From Clostridiales bacterium UBA4696 (lineage in GTDB: Bacteria; Bacillota; Clostridia; Oscillospirales; Oscillospiraceae), in assembly GCA_002404795.1 (NCBI GenBank), contig DHKK01000048.1:225-5754 (forward strand): a stretch of DNA of 5,530 nucleotides, written 5' to 3'. Every line of letters begins with the position of its first letter. Positions within the stretch are counted from its first letter, which is position 1. Positions 1-5,530 of this stretch are shown here, in pieces. The notes beneath the pieces are model-generated. The model made no database searches and was not told the DNA's origin. It was given only the letters and a program-made list of their open reading frames with translations. The translations under genes were made by a program, and so were the position numbers.

Positions 1-819
1 TACCGCAGCCCATTCCATTACACAAGCTATACGCTCTATTCTGATTCCACCAGCGTTGCAGCTGCCACTGCACAGACCGGCTCCAGCCAGTCCGGCGGGA
101 TGCAGCCGGGAAATGGACAGCAGCCGGGGAATAACCAACAGCCCGGAAGCAATCAGCCCCAGCCGGGACAGACGACCGATCCGGCGCAAAACCCCAATGC
201 GGACACCAGCAATTCCTCCGGCAGCACGGATGCATCTGGCAACAGCTCCGCAGGTATATCTTCCGGCAATCGGTTTTCTGACGTTTCTTCCGGCAGCTGG
301 TATTATGACGCGGTACAGTATGTCTACGACGCAGGACTCATGTCCGGCACAGCAAGCTATTTGTTCACGCCCGACGGCGCGACCACGCGCGGCATGATCG
401 CGACAATTCTCTATCGCCTCGAAGGAAGCCCCAGCACCGGCAGCGCTTCGTTCTCGGACGTATCTTCCGGCAAATACTACGCACAGGCCGTCGCCTGGAC
501 AGCAGAAAACGGCATTGTGAGCGGCTATTCCGCTTCCCGCTTTGGCCCTGAGAGCGCCATCACGCGCGAGCAGCTGGCTGCGATCTTGTACCGGTATGCC
601 GCTTATAAGGGCTATGACGTGTCTGCTCTTGCCTCTCTCACCGGCTACGCGGACAGCAGCCTTGTCGCAAGCTACGCAAAAACGCCGTTTGCGTGGGCAG
701 TACAGGCAGGCATCATCAGCGGGACCGGCGCGAACCGGCTCAGCCCCTCTACCGGCGCGACCCGTACGCAGGTCGCCGCAATGCTCATGCGCTTCTGCCA
801 GAGTTATCTATCCGTTTGA
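1..819 (+). CDS. SLH-domain cell-surface protein, C-terminal part (5' end outside window)
   Basis: The frame is open from base 1 and ends at TGA 817-819, giving the last 272 residues of a longer protein. The first ~24 residues (Tyr/Ser/Thr-rich) are the end of an upstream domain I cannot identify. A Gln-Pro-Gly-Asn linker (about 100-171) and a Ser/Thr/Asn/Gly-rich stretch (to about 267) lead into three S-layer homology domains at about 271-429, 451-612 and 640-801. Each shows the family pattern: F/Y-x-D near the start (FSDVSSG twice, then GYADSS), a middle helix ending in a G(I/L)(M/V/I)SG turn, and the closing T-R-x-Q/M-x-A-x-(I/M)-L-x-R segment. SLH triplets bind pyruvylated secondary cell-wall polymer and hold exported proteins on the Gram-positive wall. 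The protein is therefore almost certainly secreted, although its signal peptide is out of view. The function of the N-terminal part is unknown. A strong terminator follows directly. Confidence 0.93.
   Translation, partial: YRSPFHYTSYTLYSDSTSVAAATAQTGSSQSGGMQPGNGQQPGNNQQPGSNQPQPGQTTDPAQNPNADTSNSSGSTDASGNSSAGISSGNRFSDVSSGSWYYDAVQYVYDAGLMSGTASYLFTPDGATTRGMIATILYRLEGSPSTGSASFSDVSSGKYYAQAVAWTAENGIVSGYSASRFGPESAITREQLAAILYRYAAYKGYDVSALASLTGYADSSLVASYAKTPFAWAVQAGIISGTGANRLSPSTGATRTQVAAMLMRFCQSYLSV
100..171 (+). repeat. QPGN-type low-complexity linker repeat
   Basis: Imperfect in-frame repeats of a CAGCCGGGAAAT-like unit encode QPGNGQ, QPGNNQ, QPGSNQ and QPGQ. This is a flexible, uncharged spacer between the functional N-terminal part and the SLH anchor of the surface protein. 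Such tracts can change length by slippage, but a single sequence does not show whether this one does. Confidence 0.6.
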
Positions 820-838
820 TCCTCTCCGTTCCTCCCTT

Positions 839-880
839 TTGTGCGGGATGCGAATGTTTCGTATCCCGCACAATTTGTTT
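839..880 (+). terminator. Rho-independent terminator after the SLH gene
   Basis: A 16-bp stem (839-854 with 858-873) has one G-T wobble (G850/T862) and a 3-nt TGT loop. Its core arms are GTGCGGGATGCGAA and TTCGTATCCCGCAC. A T-rich tail (TTTGTTT, 874-880) follows. It starts 20 nt after the SLH stop codon and isolates that gene from the lipoprotein promoter just downstream. Confidence 0.88.
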
Positions 881-887
881 ACAAGTT

Positions 888-909
888 CTTTAGGTTCCCT
901 TTAGCTTCC
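888..909 (+). promoter_or_regulatory. Tandem 11-bp direct repeats, putative response-regulator operator
   Basis: CTTTAGGTTCC (888-898) is followed at once by CTTTAGCTTCC (899-909), which match at 10 of 11 positions. A further TTTA at 878 keeps the same 11-nt phase (878, 889, 900). The repeats end 5 bp before the -10 box and so occupy the place of the -35 element. Head-to-tail half-sites at one helical turn in this position are characteristic of OmpR/PhoB-family response regulators that activate transcription. No regulator gene is in the window, so its identity is unknown. Confidence 0.6.
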
Positions 910-920
910 GGCGCTATGAT
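889..920 (+). promoter_or_regulatory. Promoter of the beta-helix lipoprotein gene
   Basis: A near-consensus -10 box, TATGAT (915-920), lies 34 nt before the ATG. No sequence resembling TTGACA lies 16-18 nt upstream (that region reads TAGGTTCC). The promoter is therefore probably weak on its own and depends on an activator bound to the repeats at 888-909. The expected transcript start is near 927. Confidence 0.55.
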
Positions 921-954
921 ACAGGCACAAAACGAAATAAGGAGGCTGCTTTTT

Positions 955-2409
955 ATGAAAAAGCTCATTGCAATGATACTGGCGGCAGCAATGCTGCTCT
1001 CACTCACGGCCTGCGGCAGCGTCGCGGCGGACACTGCGGCTGACGATCCGGAAGCCAAGACCGCACCCGCCGATGCTTCCGCCGAAACGCCGCCCGAAAA
1101 GCCCGACGGCACGCCGCCGGACGGCGCAAACGGCCAGCCGGGCACGCCCCCGGACGGCACCCCGCCCGACGGCGCGCCGAATGGTCAGTCCGGCGGCTTC
1201 GGCGGCAGCGGCGAAGTGACGCAGGGCACAAGCGCCAATACCATCTCCGAAGACACCACCGTGACCGGCACGGCCTACACCTCCACCGGCGACGACGAAA
1301 ACGCCCTCCGCGTGGACGGCGCGGCCGTCACGCTGGACGGCATCACCGTCGACAAGCGCGCGGGCGCGACCTCCAACACCGAGGACGGCGACTTCTACGG
1401 CATGAACGCCGCGCTGCTGGCGACGAACGGCGCGACCGTCACGATCAAGAACGCGGCCGTCAATTCCTCCGCGCAGAACGGCAACGGTGTGTTCAGCTAT
1501 GGAGCAGGCACGACCGTCAACATCTCCGATTCCACCATCACGACGACGGCCGACAACTCCGGCGGCATCCAGACCACCGGCGGCGGCACAACGAACGCCG
1601 AAAACCTGACCGTCACCACCTCCGGCAACTCGTCGGCGGCCATCCGCTCCGACCGCGGCGGCGGAACTGGGAACGTGAATGGCGGCAGCTATACCTCGAA
1701 CGGCTACAACTCCCCCGCCGTCTACTCGACCGCCGCCATCACCGTTCAGAATGCGAAGCTCACGGCCAACAACTCCGAAGCGCTCGTCATTGAGGGCAAG
1801 AACTCCATCGCGCTTGAAAACTGCACCGTCTCCGGCAATATGAGCAGCACGAAGGGCTCGAGCTCCAGTGAAAACGTCCACACCGTGATGATCTACCAGT
1901 CCATGTCCGGCGACGCGGACGTCGGAACGTCCGAATTTTCGATGACCGGCGGCTCGCTGACCGGCAAAAACGGCGATCTGTTCTACATCACGAATACGCA
2001 CTGCATCCTGACGCTCTCTGGCGTAACGCTCAAAAATGAGGATCCTGACGGGTATCTGCTGCGCGTGGTCGGCAATTCCGCGTCGCACGGCTGGGGCACG
2101 GCCGGCAGCAACGGCGCGCAGGTCGAGTTCACCGCCGACGCGCAGACGCTGGAAGGCAATATCCTCGTCGACACGATCTCGGCGCTGGACCTCACGCTCC
2201 AGAACGGCAGCAGCTTCACCGGCACGATCAACATCGCCGACAATGCCGAGGGCGGCACCGCCGTCTCGGATAACGCAGTCGTGACCATCGGGCCCGGCTG
2301 CACCTGGACGCTCACCGGCGACTGCACGCTCACGAGCCTCACCAACAACGGCAAGATCAATTTTAGCGGCTACACCATCACCCTCGCCGACGGCACGGTC
2401 CTGCGCTGA
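955..2409 (+). CDS. Surface lipoprotein with predicted parallel beta-helix ectodomain
   Basis: The 484-residue product is probably exported and lipid-anchored outside the membrane. The start at ATG 955 is set by AAGGAGG (939-945) 9 nt upstream and by the signal peptide; an in-frame extension to 841 would run through the terminator and promoter and is rejected. The signal peptide ends in the lipobox LTAC with Cys20. Residues ~21-85 form an Asp/Pro/Gly/Ala-rich spacer with GTPPDG-type repeats. Residues ~90-484 contain many short strands of the pattern A-x-V-T-(I/L)-x-(N/D)-x-x-(V/I)-x, separated by Gly/Asn/Ser turns (for example ATVTIKNAAVN, TTVNISDSTITT, AITVQNAKLT). This is typical of right-handed parallel beta-helices of the pectate-lyase/adhesin fold. 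I see no identifiable lyase active site, so adhesion or glycan binding is more likely than catalysis, but this is inference. Expression is probably controlled by the repeats at 888-909. No terminator is evident after the stop codon. Confidence 0.92.
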   Translation: MKKLIAMILAAAMLLSLTACGSVAADTAADDPEAKTAPADASAETPPEKPDGTPPDGANGQPGTPPDGTPPDGAPNGQSGGFGGSGEVTQGTSANTISEDTTVTGTAYTSTGDDENALRVDGAAVTLDGITVDKRAGATSNTEDGDFYGMNAALLATNGATVTIKNAAVNSSAQNGNGVFSYGAGTTVNISDSTITTTADNSGGIQTTGGGTTNAENLTVTTSGNSSAAIRSDRGGGTGNVNGGSYTSNGYNSPAVYSTAAITVQNAKLTANNSEALVIEGKNSIALENCTVSGNMSSTKGSSSSENVHTVMIYQSMSGDADVGTSEFSMTGGSLTGKNGDLFYITNTHCILTLSGVTLKNEDPDGYLLRVVGNSASHGWGTAGSNGAQVEFTADAQTLEGNILVDTISALDLTLQNGSSFTGTINIADNAEGGTAVSDNAVVTIGPGCTWTLTGDCTLTSLTNNGKINFSGYTITLADGTVLR

Positions 2410-2465
2410 GTCTTCTGAAATTTTGCACATTTTACAGCCAAAACGCGCCTTTCTTTGTGCTGAAC

Positions 2466-2494
2466 TTGCATTTTTTATGAAAAGCATGTATGAT
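2466..2494 (+). promoter_or_regulatory. Sigma-A-type promoter of the GNAT gene
   Basis: TTGCAT (2466-2471) and TATGAT (2489-2494) are separated by exactly 17 nt. They lie 31 nt before the ATG at 2526, whose RBS AAGGAGG is at 2511-2517. The promoter looks functional even though the gene it serves is frameshifted. Confidence 0.7.
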
Positions 2495-2525
2495 CAGGAT
2501 AAGATCACAAAAGGAGGCGCCGCTT

Positions 2526-2956
2526 ATGCAGATAAGGACCATCGAGGCGAATGAAGTTTTCAAACTGGCTGCCTGGCCGCGCATCACAATGCAGTCTCTC
2601 TGCATTTCGGCGGCGCGTATCCGAGCAGGCCGTACGGACAGACGCTGGAACTGTTTTCCGCGGCGCTTGCCGAGGGGCGGTCTCAAATTGCGGTAGCGGA
2701 AGAATGGGACGGCATCATCGGCTTCTGCAAGGTGGATGCTGCGGCGGGATCGGGAAAAACCGACTATCTGGTCGTGCTGCCGGAGCATCGCGGCCGTGGC
2801 TGCGGAACGGCGCTTATGGACTGGGCGATGCAGGTCTTCCGGCAACGGGGCATAAACAGCATCGAAGCCAAGGTCGCCGCCGGAAACGACGTCATCCGGC
2901 TGTACGAAAAATACGGCTTTCAGCTCAACGCCCAGATCCTGAGGCTTGATCGCTGA
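2526..2956 (+). pseudogene. GNAT-family N-acetyltransferase, frameshifted
   Basis: Translation should start at ATG 2526 (AAGGAGG 8 nt upstream) and begins MQIRTIEANEVFKLAA, but this frame stops at TAG 2694-2696. The rest of a GNAT domain is in the -1 frame, recognisable from about 2579 (AHHNAVSLHFGG) to TGA 2954-2956. That part holds the DYLVVLP strand, the acetyl-CoA pyrophosphate-binding loop R-G-R-G-C-G (2789-2806), and the C-terminal NDVIRLYEKYGF segment of the family. From ATG to TGA is 431 nt, one short of 144 codons, so a single-base deletion between about 2555 and 2580 restores one 143-residue protein, a normal length for a small GNAT enzyme. The new frame has a TGA at 2552-2554, so the shift must lie after it. 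I see no classic X XXY YYZ slippery heptamer, which argues against programmed frameshifting. It is either a recent pseudogene or a sequencing/assembly error. Substrate unknown. Confidence 0.8.
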
Positions 2957-3123
2957 AGGTGAAAACCAAGCGGGACATCAAAGGTATCCAGCGCGAGCAC
3001 GCGGTATTCGGCCTGGAAGTGGTCGATCTGGTGCACAAAATAGGAGCCGTCCTCCCCGTTTCCATGCAGCAGGACCAGCGGCTCGCCGCTCCCCTTTTCC
3101 TGATAAAATAATTCGATGTCCAT
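2920..3123 (-). pseudogene. Alpha/beta hydrolase, N-terminal fragment
   Basis: From ATG 3123-3121 (minus strand), with GAGG 7 nt upstream, the frame encodes the start of an alpha/beta-hydrolase fold: MDIELFYQEKGSGEPLVLL, then the oxyanion-hole motif HGNGEDG at about residues 20-26, and the next strand YRVLALDT ending at residue 47 (about 2983). Family members continue with a sequence like RGHG and a GxSxG nucleophile elbow, and are about 230-280 residues long. Here homology stops at residue 47, and the frame runs for about 20 unrelated residues into the antisense of the GNAT gene, ending at 2920. The nucleophile, acid and catalytic histidine are all absent, so no hydrolase activity is expected. 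The gene was probably truncated by a deletion whose scar lies between 2957 and 2983. Confidence 0.75.
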
Positions 3124-3158
3124 GGGTTTTCCTCACGATATTTCGGTCGACTTTCTCA

Positions 3159-3187
3159 ACTATATCACAGTTTGCTTCCACGCGCAA
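3159..3187 (-). promoter_or_regulatory. Extended -10 promoter of the hydrolase fragment
   Basis: Read on the minus strand, TTGCGC (3187-3182) and TATAGT (3164-3159) are 17 nt apart, and TG-A precedes the -10 box, making an extended -10 element. It lies about 36 nt before the hydrolase ATG at 3123 and within the gap downstream of the CotH stop codon. The truncated gene therefore seems to keep its own start signals. Confidence 0.5.
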
Positions 3188-3211
3188 CGCTGCCGCGCTG
3201 AAAGCTCCCAT

Positions 3212-5143
3212 TTATTGCTTTCGCGGCCTTCTGCGGTACAGGAGGGCAAAGAGGAGGGCGGCGGCGAGGGTCAGGAGGGAAAGGCCATACAGGAGCAGGT
3301 TGTCTGTGGGGATCACTGCGGATGCGTCTGCGGAGCTGCCGGGGAAGCTGCCCGGATCCGGCCGGCCGCCGGAAGCCGGTGTATCTTCGGCTGTCTGCTG
3401 CGGGCCGTCGGAGTTCTGCCCTTCCCCGCTGAACTGGGGTGGGTCAAAGTCTGCGGGCGGCGCATGTTCAGACCCGGTGGACGCATCCGGCGCGGTCTTC
3501 GTTTCGGAAGTGTTCTGCGCCGCATCCGGTGTATCTGAGGTGCTTTCAGAAGTCGCCGGCGCATTGAAGCCAAACCCACCGCCGCTGTTCATGTAGCCCA
3601 TGGTGCTGAGGTCGAGCGCAGAGGCGTCCACGAGTGCGTCGCTGGTGCGCTGCGCGGCTTCGGTAGAGGGGATCGTCCCGTCCAACTGGCCCTGAATGGA
3701 CTGCCCGCGCAGCTTGACCACCTGATAGAGGGTCTCGGCGGCTGTCAGATACTCGTCATAGGAATAGAACGCAGTGGGGTCCGACTCCACGAGCGCATCG
3801 ATCTGGCTGCGCACGCGCGTGTAGAACGCGTCGAAGCCGCCGCCGTCAATATACTCGCTTACAAGCTGCTGCAGATAAGCATAATACTGACTGTGGCAGG
3901 TCTCATCCTCCATCAGCGTGTCAAAGAAGTTCGTGCCGGAGAACGCATTGTCGATGGCATCGTTCACAACGCTGGTAGCGTCATTGCTGCGCCCCATGCC
4001 GCCGAGGGCGAGGTTATAATCCCACGGGATGAGGTTCAGCTTTCCGCCGGACTCATAGAGGTAGTAGTTGTGCGCCATAGAGCCGGACAGGCTGTCCTCG
4101 TTGACGGAGAACACATGGATGGCCATATAGCGGAGCAGGTTGTCGACGTCCATATAGGTCTCGAGATCAGTACCCTCGGAGATGTTTTTAAGGGCGGTGA
4201 CGACGCGCTTGTGGTCGGCCTTTGTAGTCGATGTGATCTCGCCGTCCCAGATGGTCTCGTAGCTGTCCAGCTCGTCGTCTGTATAGTTCAGGTCCGCGCC
4301 GCCTCCGCCCATGGAGAAGCCGCCCATGCCGCCGGGAAAATCGAAATTCTCTGCCGGGCGCTCTCCGGAGCTGTCCGGCGGCTGTGGTGCGTTTTCCCTG
4401 TCCATATCCGGCGGGGTCATGTTACTGAAGTCCATGCTGCCGAAGTCGATATCACCGAAATCCATATTGTCGGCATTGAAGTCGCCGAAATCCTTTCCGC
4501 CGCCGATGTTCATGCTGTCCGGCTTGTAGAGTTCTCCATCCTGCACGCCGTAATTGCGAAGCAGGAAGCTGTCCTCCACGGCCTCGAGCGCGAGATAGAC
4601 GCCCCAATATTCGCCGTTGACGGAAATTTTAGCATAATTGTAAAGGGAGGCGTCCGCTCCGAGATACTGGTACATATCGTAGACCAGCGCCTCTTTCATA
4701 TTGGTGGCGTCGGCGTAGTTATTGTTCAGGATGAGCTTATCCAGACCGAAGCAGGTCTGGCCGTCCACATAGTGGTCAAATTCCAGCTTGAAGCTGTAGC
4801 GGTCGGTCGTGGGGTCACTGGCGATGGAGGTCAGACTGGTGTTGCCCTTGGGTCGAATGGCGACACGGTAAAAGGTCGTGCCATTGACCTCCACATCGCA
4901 CTGGTAATATTCCTCCGCCGTGGCGTTTTCCAGCATATCATTCCAGTCGGCTTCATCCATTAAAATATTGACCGTCAGGATGCTGCTGGTATCAAACAGC
5001 TTCGTTTCATATTCCATGGAAATGCCCGTCTCCTCTGCCGCTGCTGCGATCTGGCTGGAAAACGCGACCGCGCAAAGGCATAGGCAGACGGCGGCCGCCA
5101 TGCCTGCGGCGATGATCTTCGTGATGTGTTTGTGCGCGATCAT
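3212..5143 (-). CDS. CotH-family kinase-like surface protein
   Basis: The 643-residue product is exported and membrane-anchored, and belongs to the CotH kinase-like family named for a Bacillus spore-coat protein kinase. ATG 5143-5141 has GGAGG 6 nt upstream. A signal peptide covers residues 1-~36. The CotH core then shows the strand IRPKGNTS (97-103), the Lys-bearing strand YSFKLEF (116-122), the helix NMKEALVYDMYQYLG (148-162), YWGVYLALEAVED (179-191), and the putative active-site region from NED (348-350) through AHNYYLY (357-363) to LIPWDYNLALGG (371-382). Asp350 and Asp375 are my candidates for the catalytic/metal-binding acids, by analogy with the two essential Asp of Bacillus CotH. An acidic Met/Asp/Phe/Gly-rich insert (about 212-285) splits the domain. 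A Ser/Thr/Pro/Asp-rich stalk (520-612), one membrane helix (615-636) and the tail RRRPRKQ end the protein. It lies 12 nt after the DUF4956 gene, clearly one operon. Its substrate is not known; surface-protein phosphorylation is plausible, not shown. Confidence 0.92.
   Translation of the reverse strand: MIAHKHITKIIAAGMAAAVCLCLCAVAFSSQIAAAAEETGISMEYETKLFDTSSILTVNILMDEADWNDMLENATAEEYYQCDVEVNGTTFYRVAIRPKGNTSLTSIASDPTTDRYSFKLEFDHYVDGQTCFGLDKLILNNNYADATNMKEALVYDMYQYLGADASLYNYAKISVNGEYWGVYLALEAVEDSFLLRNYGVQDGELYKPDSMNIGGGKDFGDFNADNMDFGDIDFGSMDFSNMTPPDMDRENAPQPPDSSGERPAENFDFPGGMGGFSMGGGGADLNYTDDELDSYETIWDGEITSTTKADHKRVVTALKNISEGTDLETYMDVDNLLRYMAIHVFSVNEDSLSGSMAHNYYLYESGGKLNLIPWDYNLALGGMGRSNDATSVVNDAIDNAFSGTNFFDTLMEDETCHSQYYAYLQQLVSEYIDGGGFDAFYTRVRSQIDALVESDPTAFYSYDEYLTAAETLYQVVKLRGQSIQGQLDGTIPSTEAAQRTSDALVDASALDLSTMGYMNSGGGFGFNAPATSESTSDTPDAAQNTSETKTAPDASTGSEHAPPADFDPPQFSGEGQNSDGPQQTAEDTPASGGRPDPGSFPGSSADASAVIPTDNLLLYGLSLLTLAAALLFALLYRRRPRKQ
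4421..4492 (-). repeat. Acidic M/I-D-F-G repeat insert inside CotH
   Basis: Residues ~218-241 of the CotH protein are short repeats (DFGDF, MDFGDI, DFGSMDF), encoded by imperfect copies of a GATTTCGG-like unit. They begin a low-complexity acidic and Gly/Met-rich segment reaching residue ~285 between two conserved parts of the CotH core. It is probably a flexible surface loop, and the acidic side chains could bind divalent metal, though that is speculation. Confidence 0.6.
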
Positions 5144-5155
5144 GGGCAGCCTCCG

Positions 5156-5530
5156 TTACGACAGGTATTCGCCGTTGTAGCTGACCAGCGTCGCGTTCTC
5201 GACGCCGGGCAGCTGCGCGATCGCGTTGACAAAGGCCGTGGATGCGGTTTTCGTGCGCAGCTCCGCCGTCAGCTCGATGCCGGAGGCCGTGACGGTCTTG
5301 GCCTTGACGATATAGTGCTGCGCATCTTTTCCGAGGAGGCTCAGCGCGGCGTTCTCCGCCGCTTCATCTGCGCAGTTCAGCACGAGGATGTAGGGATCGT
5401 TATGAATTTTGCAGTTGGCGAACAGAAGCAGGATCACGCCGATGATAGCAGAGCCGATGACCGCCAGCGGGATCATGCCCGCACCGATGACGATGCCCAC
5501 CGCGAGAGACCAGAACAGGAACACGATCTC
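5156..5530 (-). CDS. DUF4956 membrane protein, C-terminal part (5' end outside window)
   Basis: The minus-strand frame is open to the window edge and ends at TAA 5158-5156, giving the last 124 residues. A GTG at 5524-5522 is internal (Glu-Ile precede it in frame), so the true start is upstream of the window. The visible part begins with hydrophobic segments (FLFWSLAVGIVIGAGMIPLA and the following IGSAIIGVILLLF), the last membrane helices of the family. About 80 soluble residues follow, alternating strands and helices (YILVLNC, AENAALSLLG, YIVKAKTV, FVNAIAQLPGVENATLVSY). This resembles the ACT-like ferredoxin fold at the end of MgtC-type proteins; the likeness is my inference from the pattern. 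DUF4956 genes commonly neighbour CotH and VTC-type polyphosphate polymerase genes in Firmicutes. The CotH RBS begins between this stop codon and the next ATG, so the two are co-transcribed. The molecular function is unknown. Confidence 0.87.
   Translation of the reverse strand, partial: EIVFLFWSLAVGIVIGAGMIPLAVIGSAIIGVILLLFANCKIHNDPYILVLNCADEAAENAALSLLGKDAQHYIVKAKTVTASGIELTAELRTKTASTAFVNAIAQLPGVENATLVSYNGEYLS

Noticed and set aside
841..954. N-terminal extension of the lipoprotein to an upstream start
   Set aside because: It would translate the terminator hairpin, the operator and the -10 box. ATG 955 has an ideal RBS and begins a textbook lipoprotein signal peptide.
2425..2460. GCACA ... 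TGTGC inverted repeat after the lipoprotein gene as a terminator
   Set aside because: A 5-bp stem with a loop of about 26 nt and no following T-run in the right place is too weak to support.
1000..2487. 495-codon open frame on the minus strand, antisense to the lipoprotein
   Set aside because: Its product is a monotonous Arg/Ala/Val/Gly/Asp-rich sequence with no domain, and it exists because the GC-rich codons of the real gene leave few antisense stops. The opposite strand has a lipobox signal peptide, a consensus RBS and a coherent repeat fold.
2555..2580. Programmed -1 ribosomal frameshift in the GNAT gene
   Set aside because: The direction of the shift would fit, but I see no X XXY YYZ heptamer in the right frame, and small GNAT enzymes are not known to need recoding. 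A base deletion is simpler.
3174..3205. Imperfect inverted repeat after the CotH stop codon as a terminator
   Set aside because: The arms pair only in short blocks with mismatches and bulges, no T-run follows on the minus strand, and the repeat overlaps the promoter of the hydrolase fragment.
3893..4963. 356-codon open frame on the plus strand, antisense to CotH
   Set aside because: The Val/Ile/His/Ala-rich product has no recognisable motif and lies wholly inside the well-supported CotH gene.
1..5530. CRISPR arrays, tRNA or rRNA genes, insertion sequences, prophage or toxin-antitoxin genes
   Set aside because: I found no regularly spaced repeats, tRNA-like folds, transposase motifs or terminal inverted repeats, and no phage or toxin-antitoxin gene. 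The sequence is accounted for by the envelope genes and the two broken genes.

Overview
The window looks like the chromosome of a GC-rich, Gram-positive anaerobe of the Clostridia (Oscillospiraceae-like gut Firmicutes is my best guess). The signs are three S-layer homology (SLH) domains, a Gram-positive style lipoprotein, a CotH-family protein next to a DUF4956 membrane protein, and consensus AAGGAGG/GGAGG ribosome binding sites. The taxonomy is inferred from gene content, not from a marker gene.

Layout. Positions 1-819 (+) hold the 3' end of a secreted surface protein: a Gln/Pro/Gly/Asn-rich linker followed by three SLH domains. A strong intrinsic terminator (839-880) closes it. Next comes a promoter with two tandem 11-bp direct repeats in place of a recognisable -35 box, which is typical of an OmpR/PhoB-type response-regulator site. 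It drives a 484-residue lipoprotein with a predicted parallel beta-helix ectodomain (955-2409, +). After this is a GNAT acetyltransferase (2526-2956, +) with a good promoter and RBS, but it is broken by what looks like a one-base deletion near its 5' end. Converging on it from the minus strand is the first ~47 residues of an alpha/beta hydrolase (2920-3123), with its promoter intact but the rest of the gene missing. The remainder is a minus-strand operon: a DUF4956 membrane protein (5156 to beyond the window edge) followed 12 nt later by a 643-residue CotH-family kinase-like protein (3212-5143).

How it fits together. The intact genes all point to the cell envelope: an SLH wall-anchored protein, a membrane-anchored beta-helix lipoprotein, and a CotH-like protein with a signal peptide and a C-terminal membrane anchor, co-transcribed with an integral membrane protein. 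CotH/DUF4956 pairs recur in Firmicutes, often with a VTC-type polyphosphate polymerase gene, which could lie just beyond the right edge. A reasonable hypothesis is that CotH modifies surface proteins such as those encoded here. The middle 600 bp (2490-3190) is a decayed stretch that separates the two envelope gene groups.
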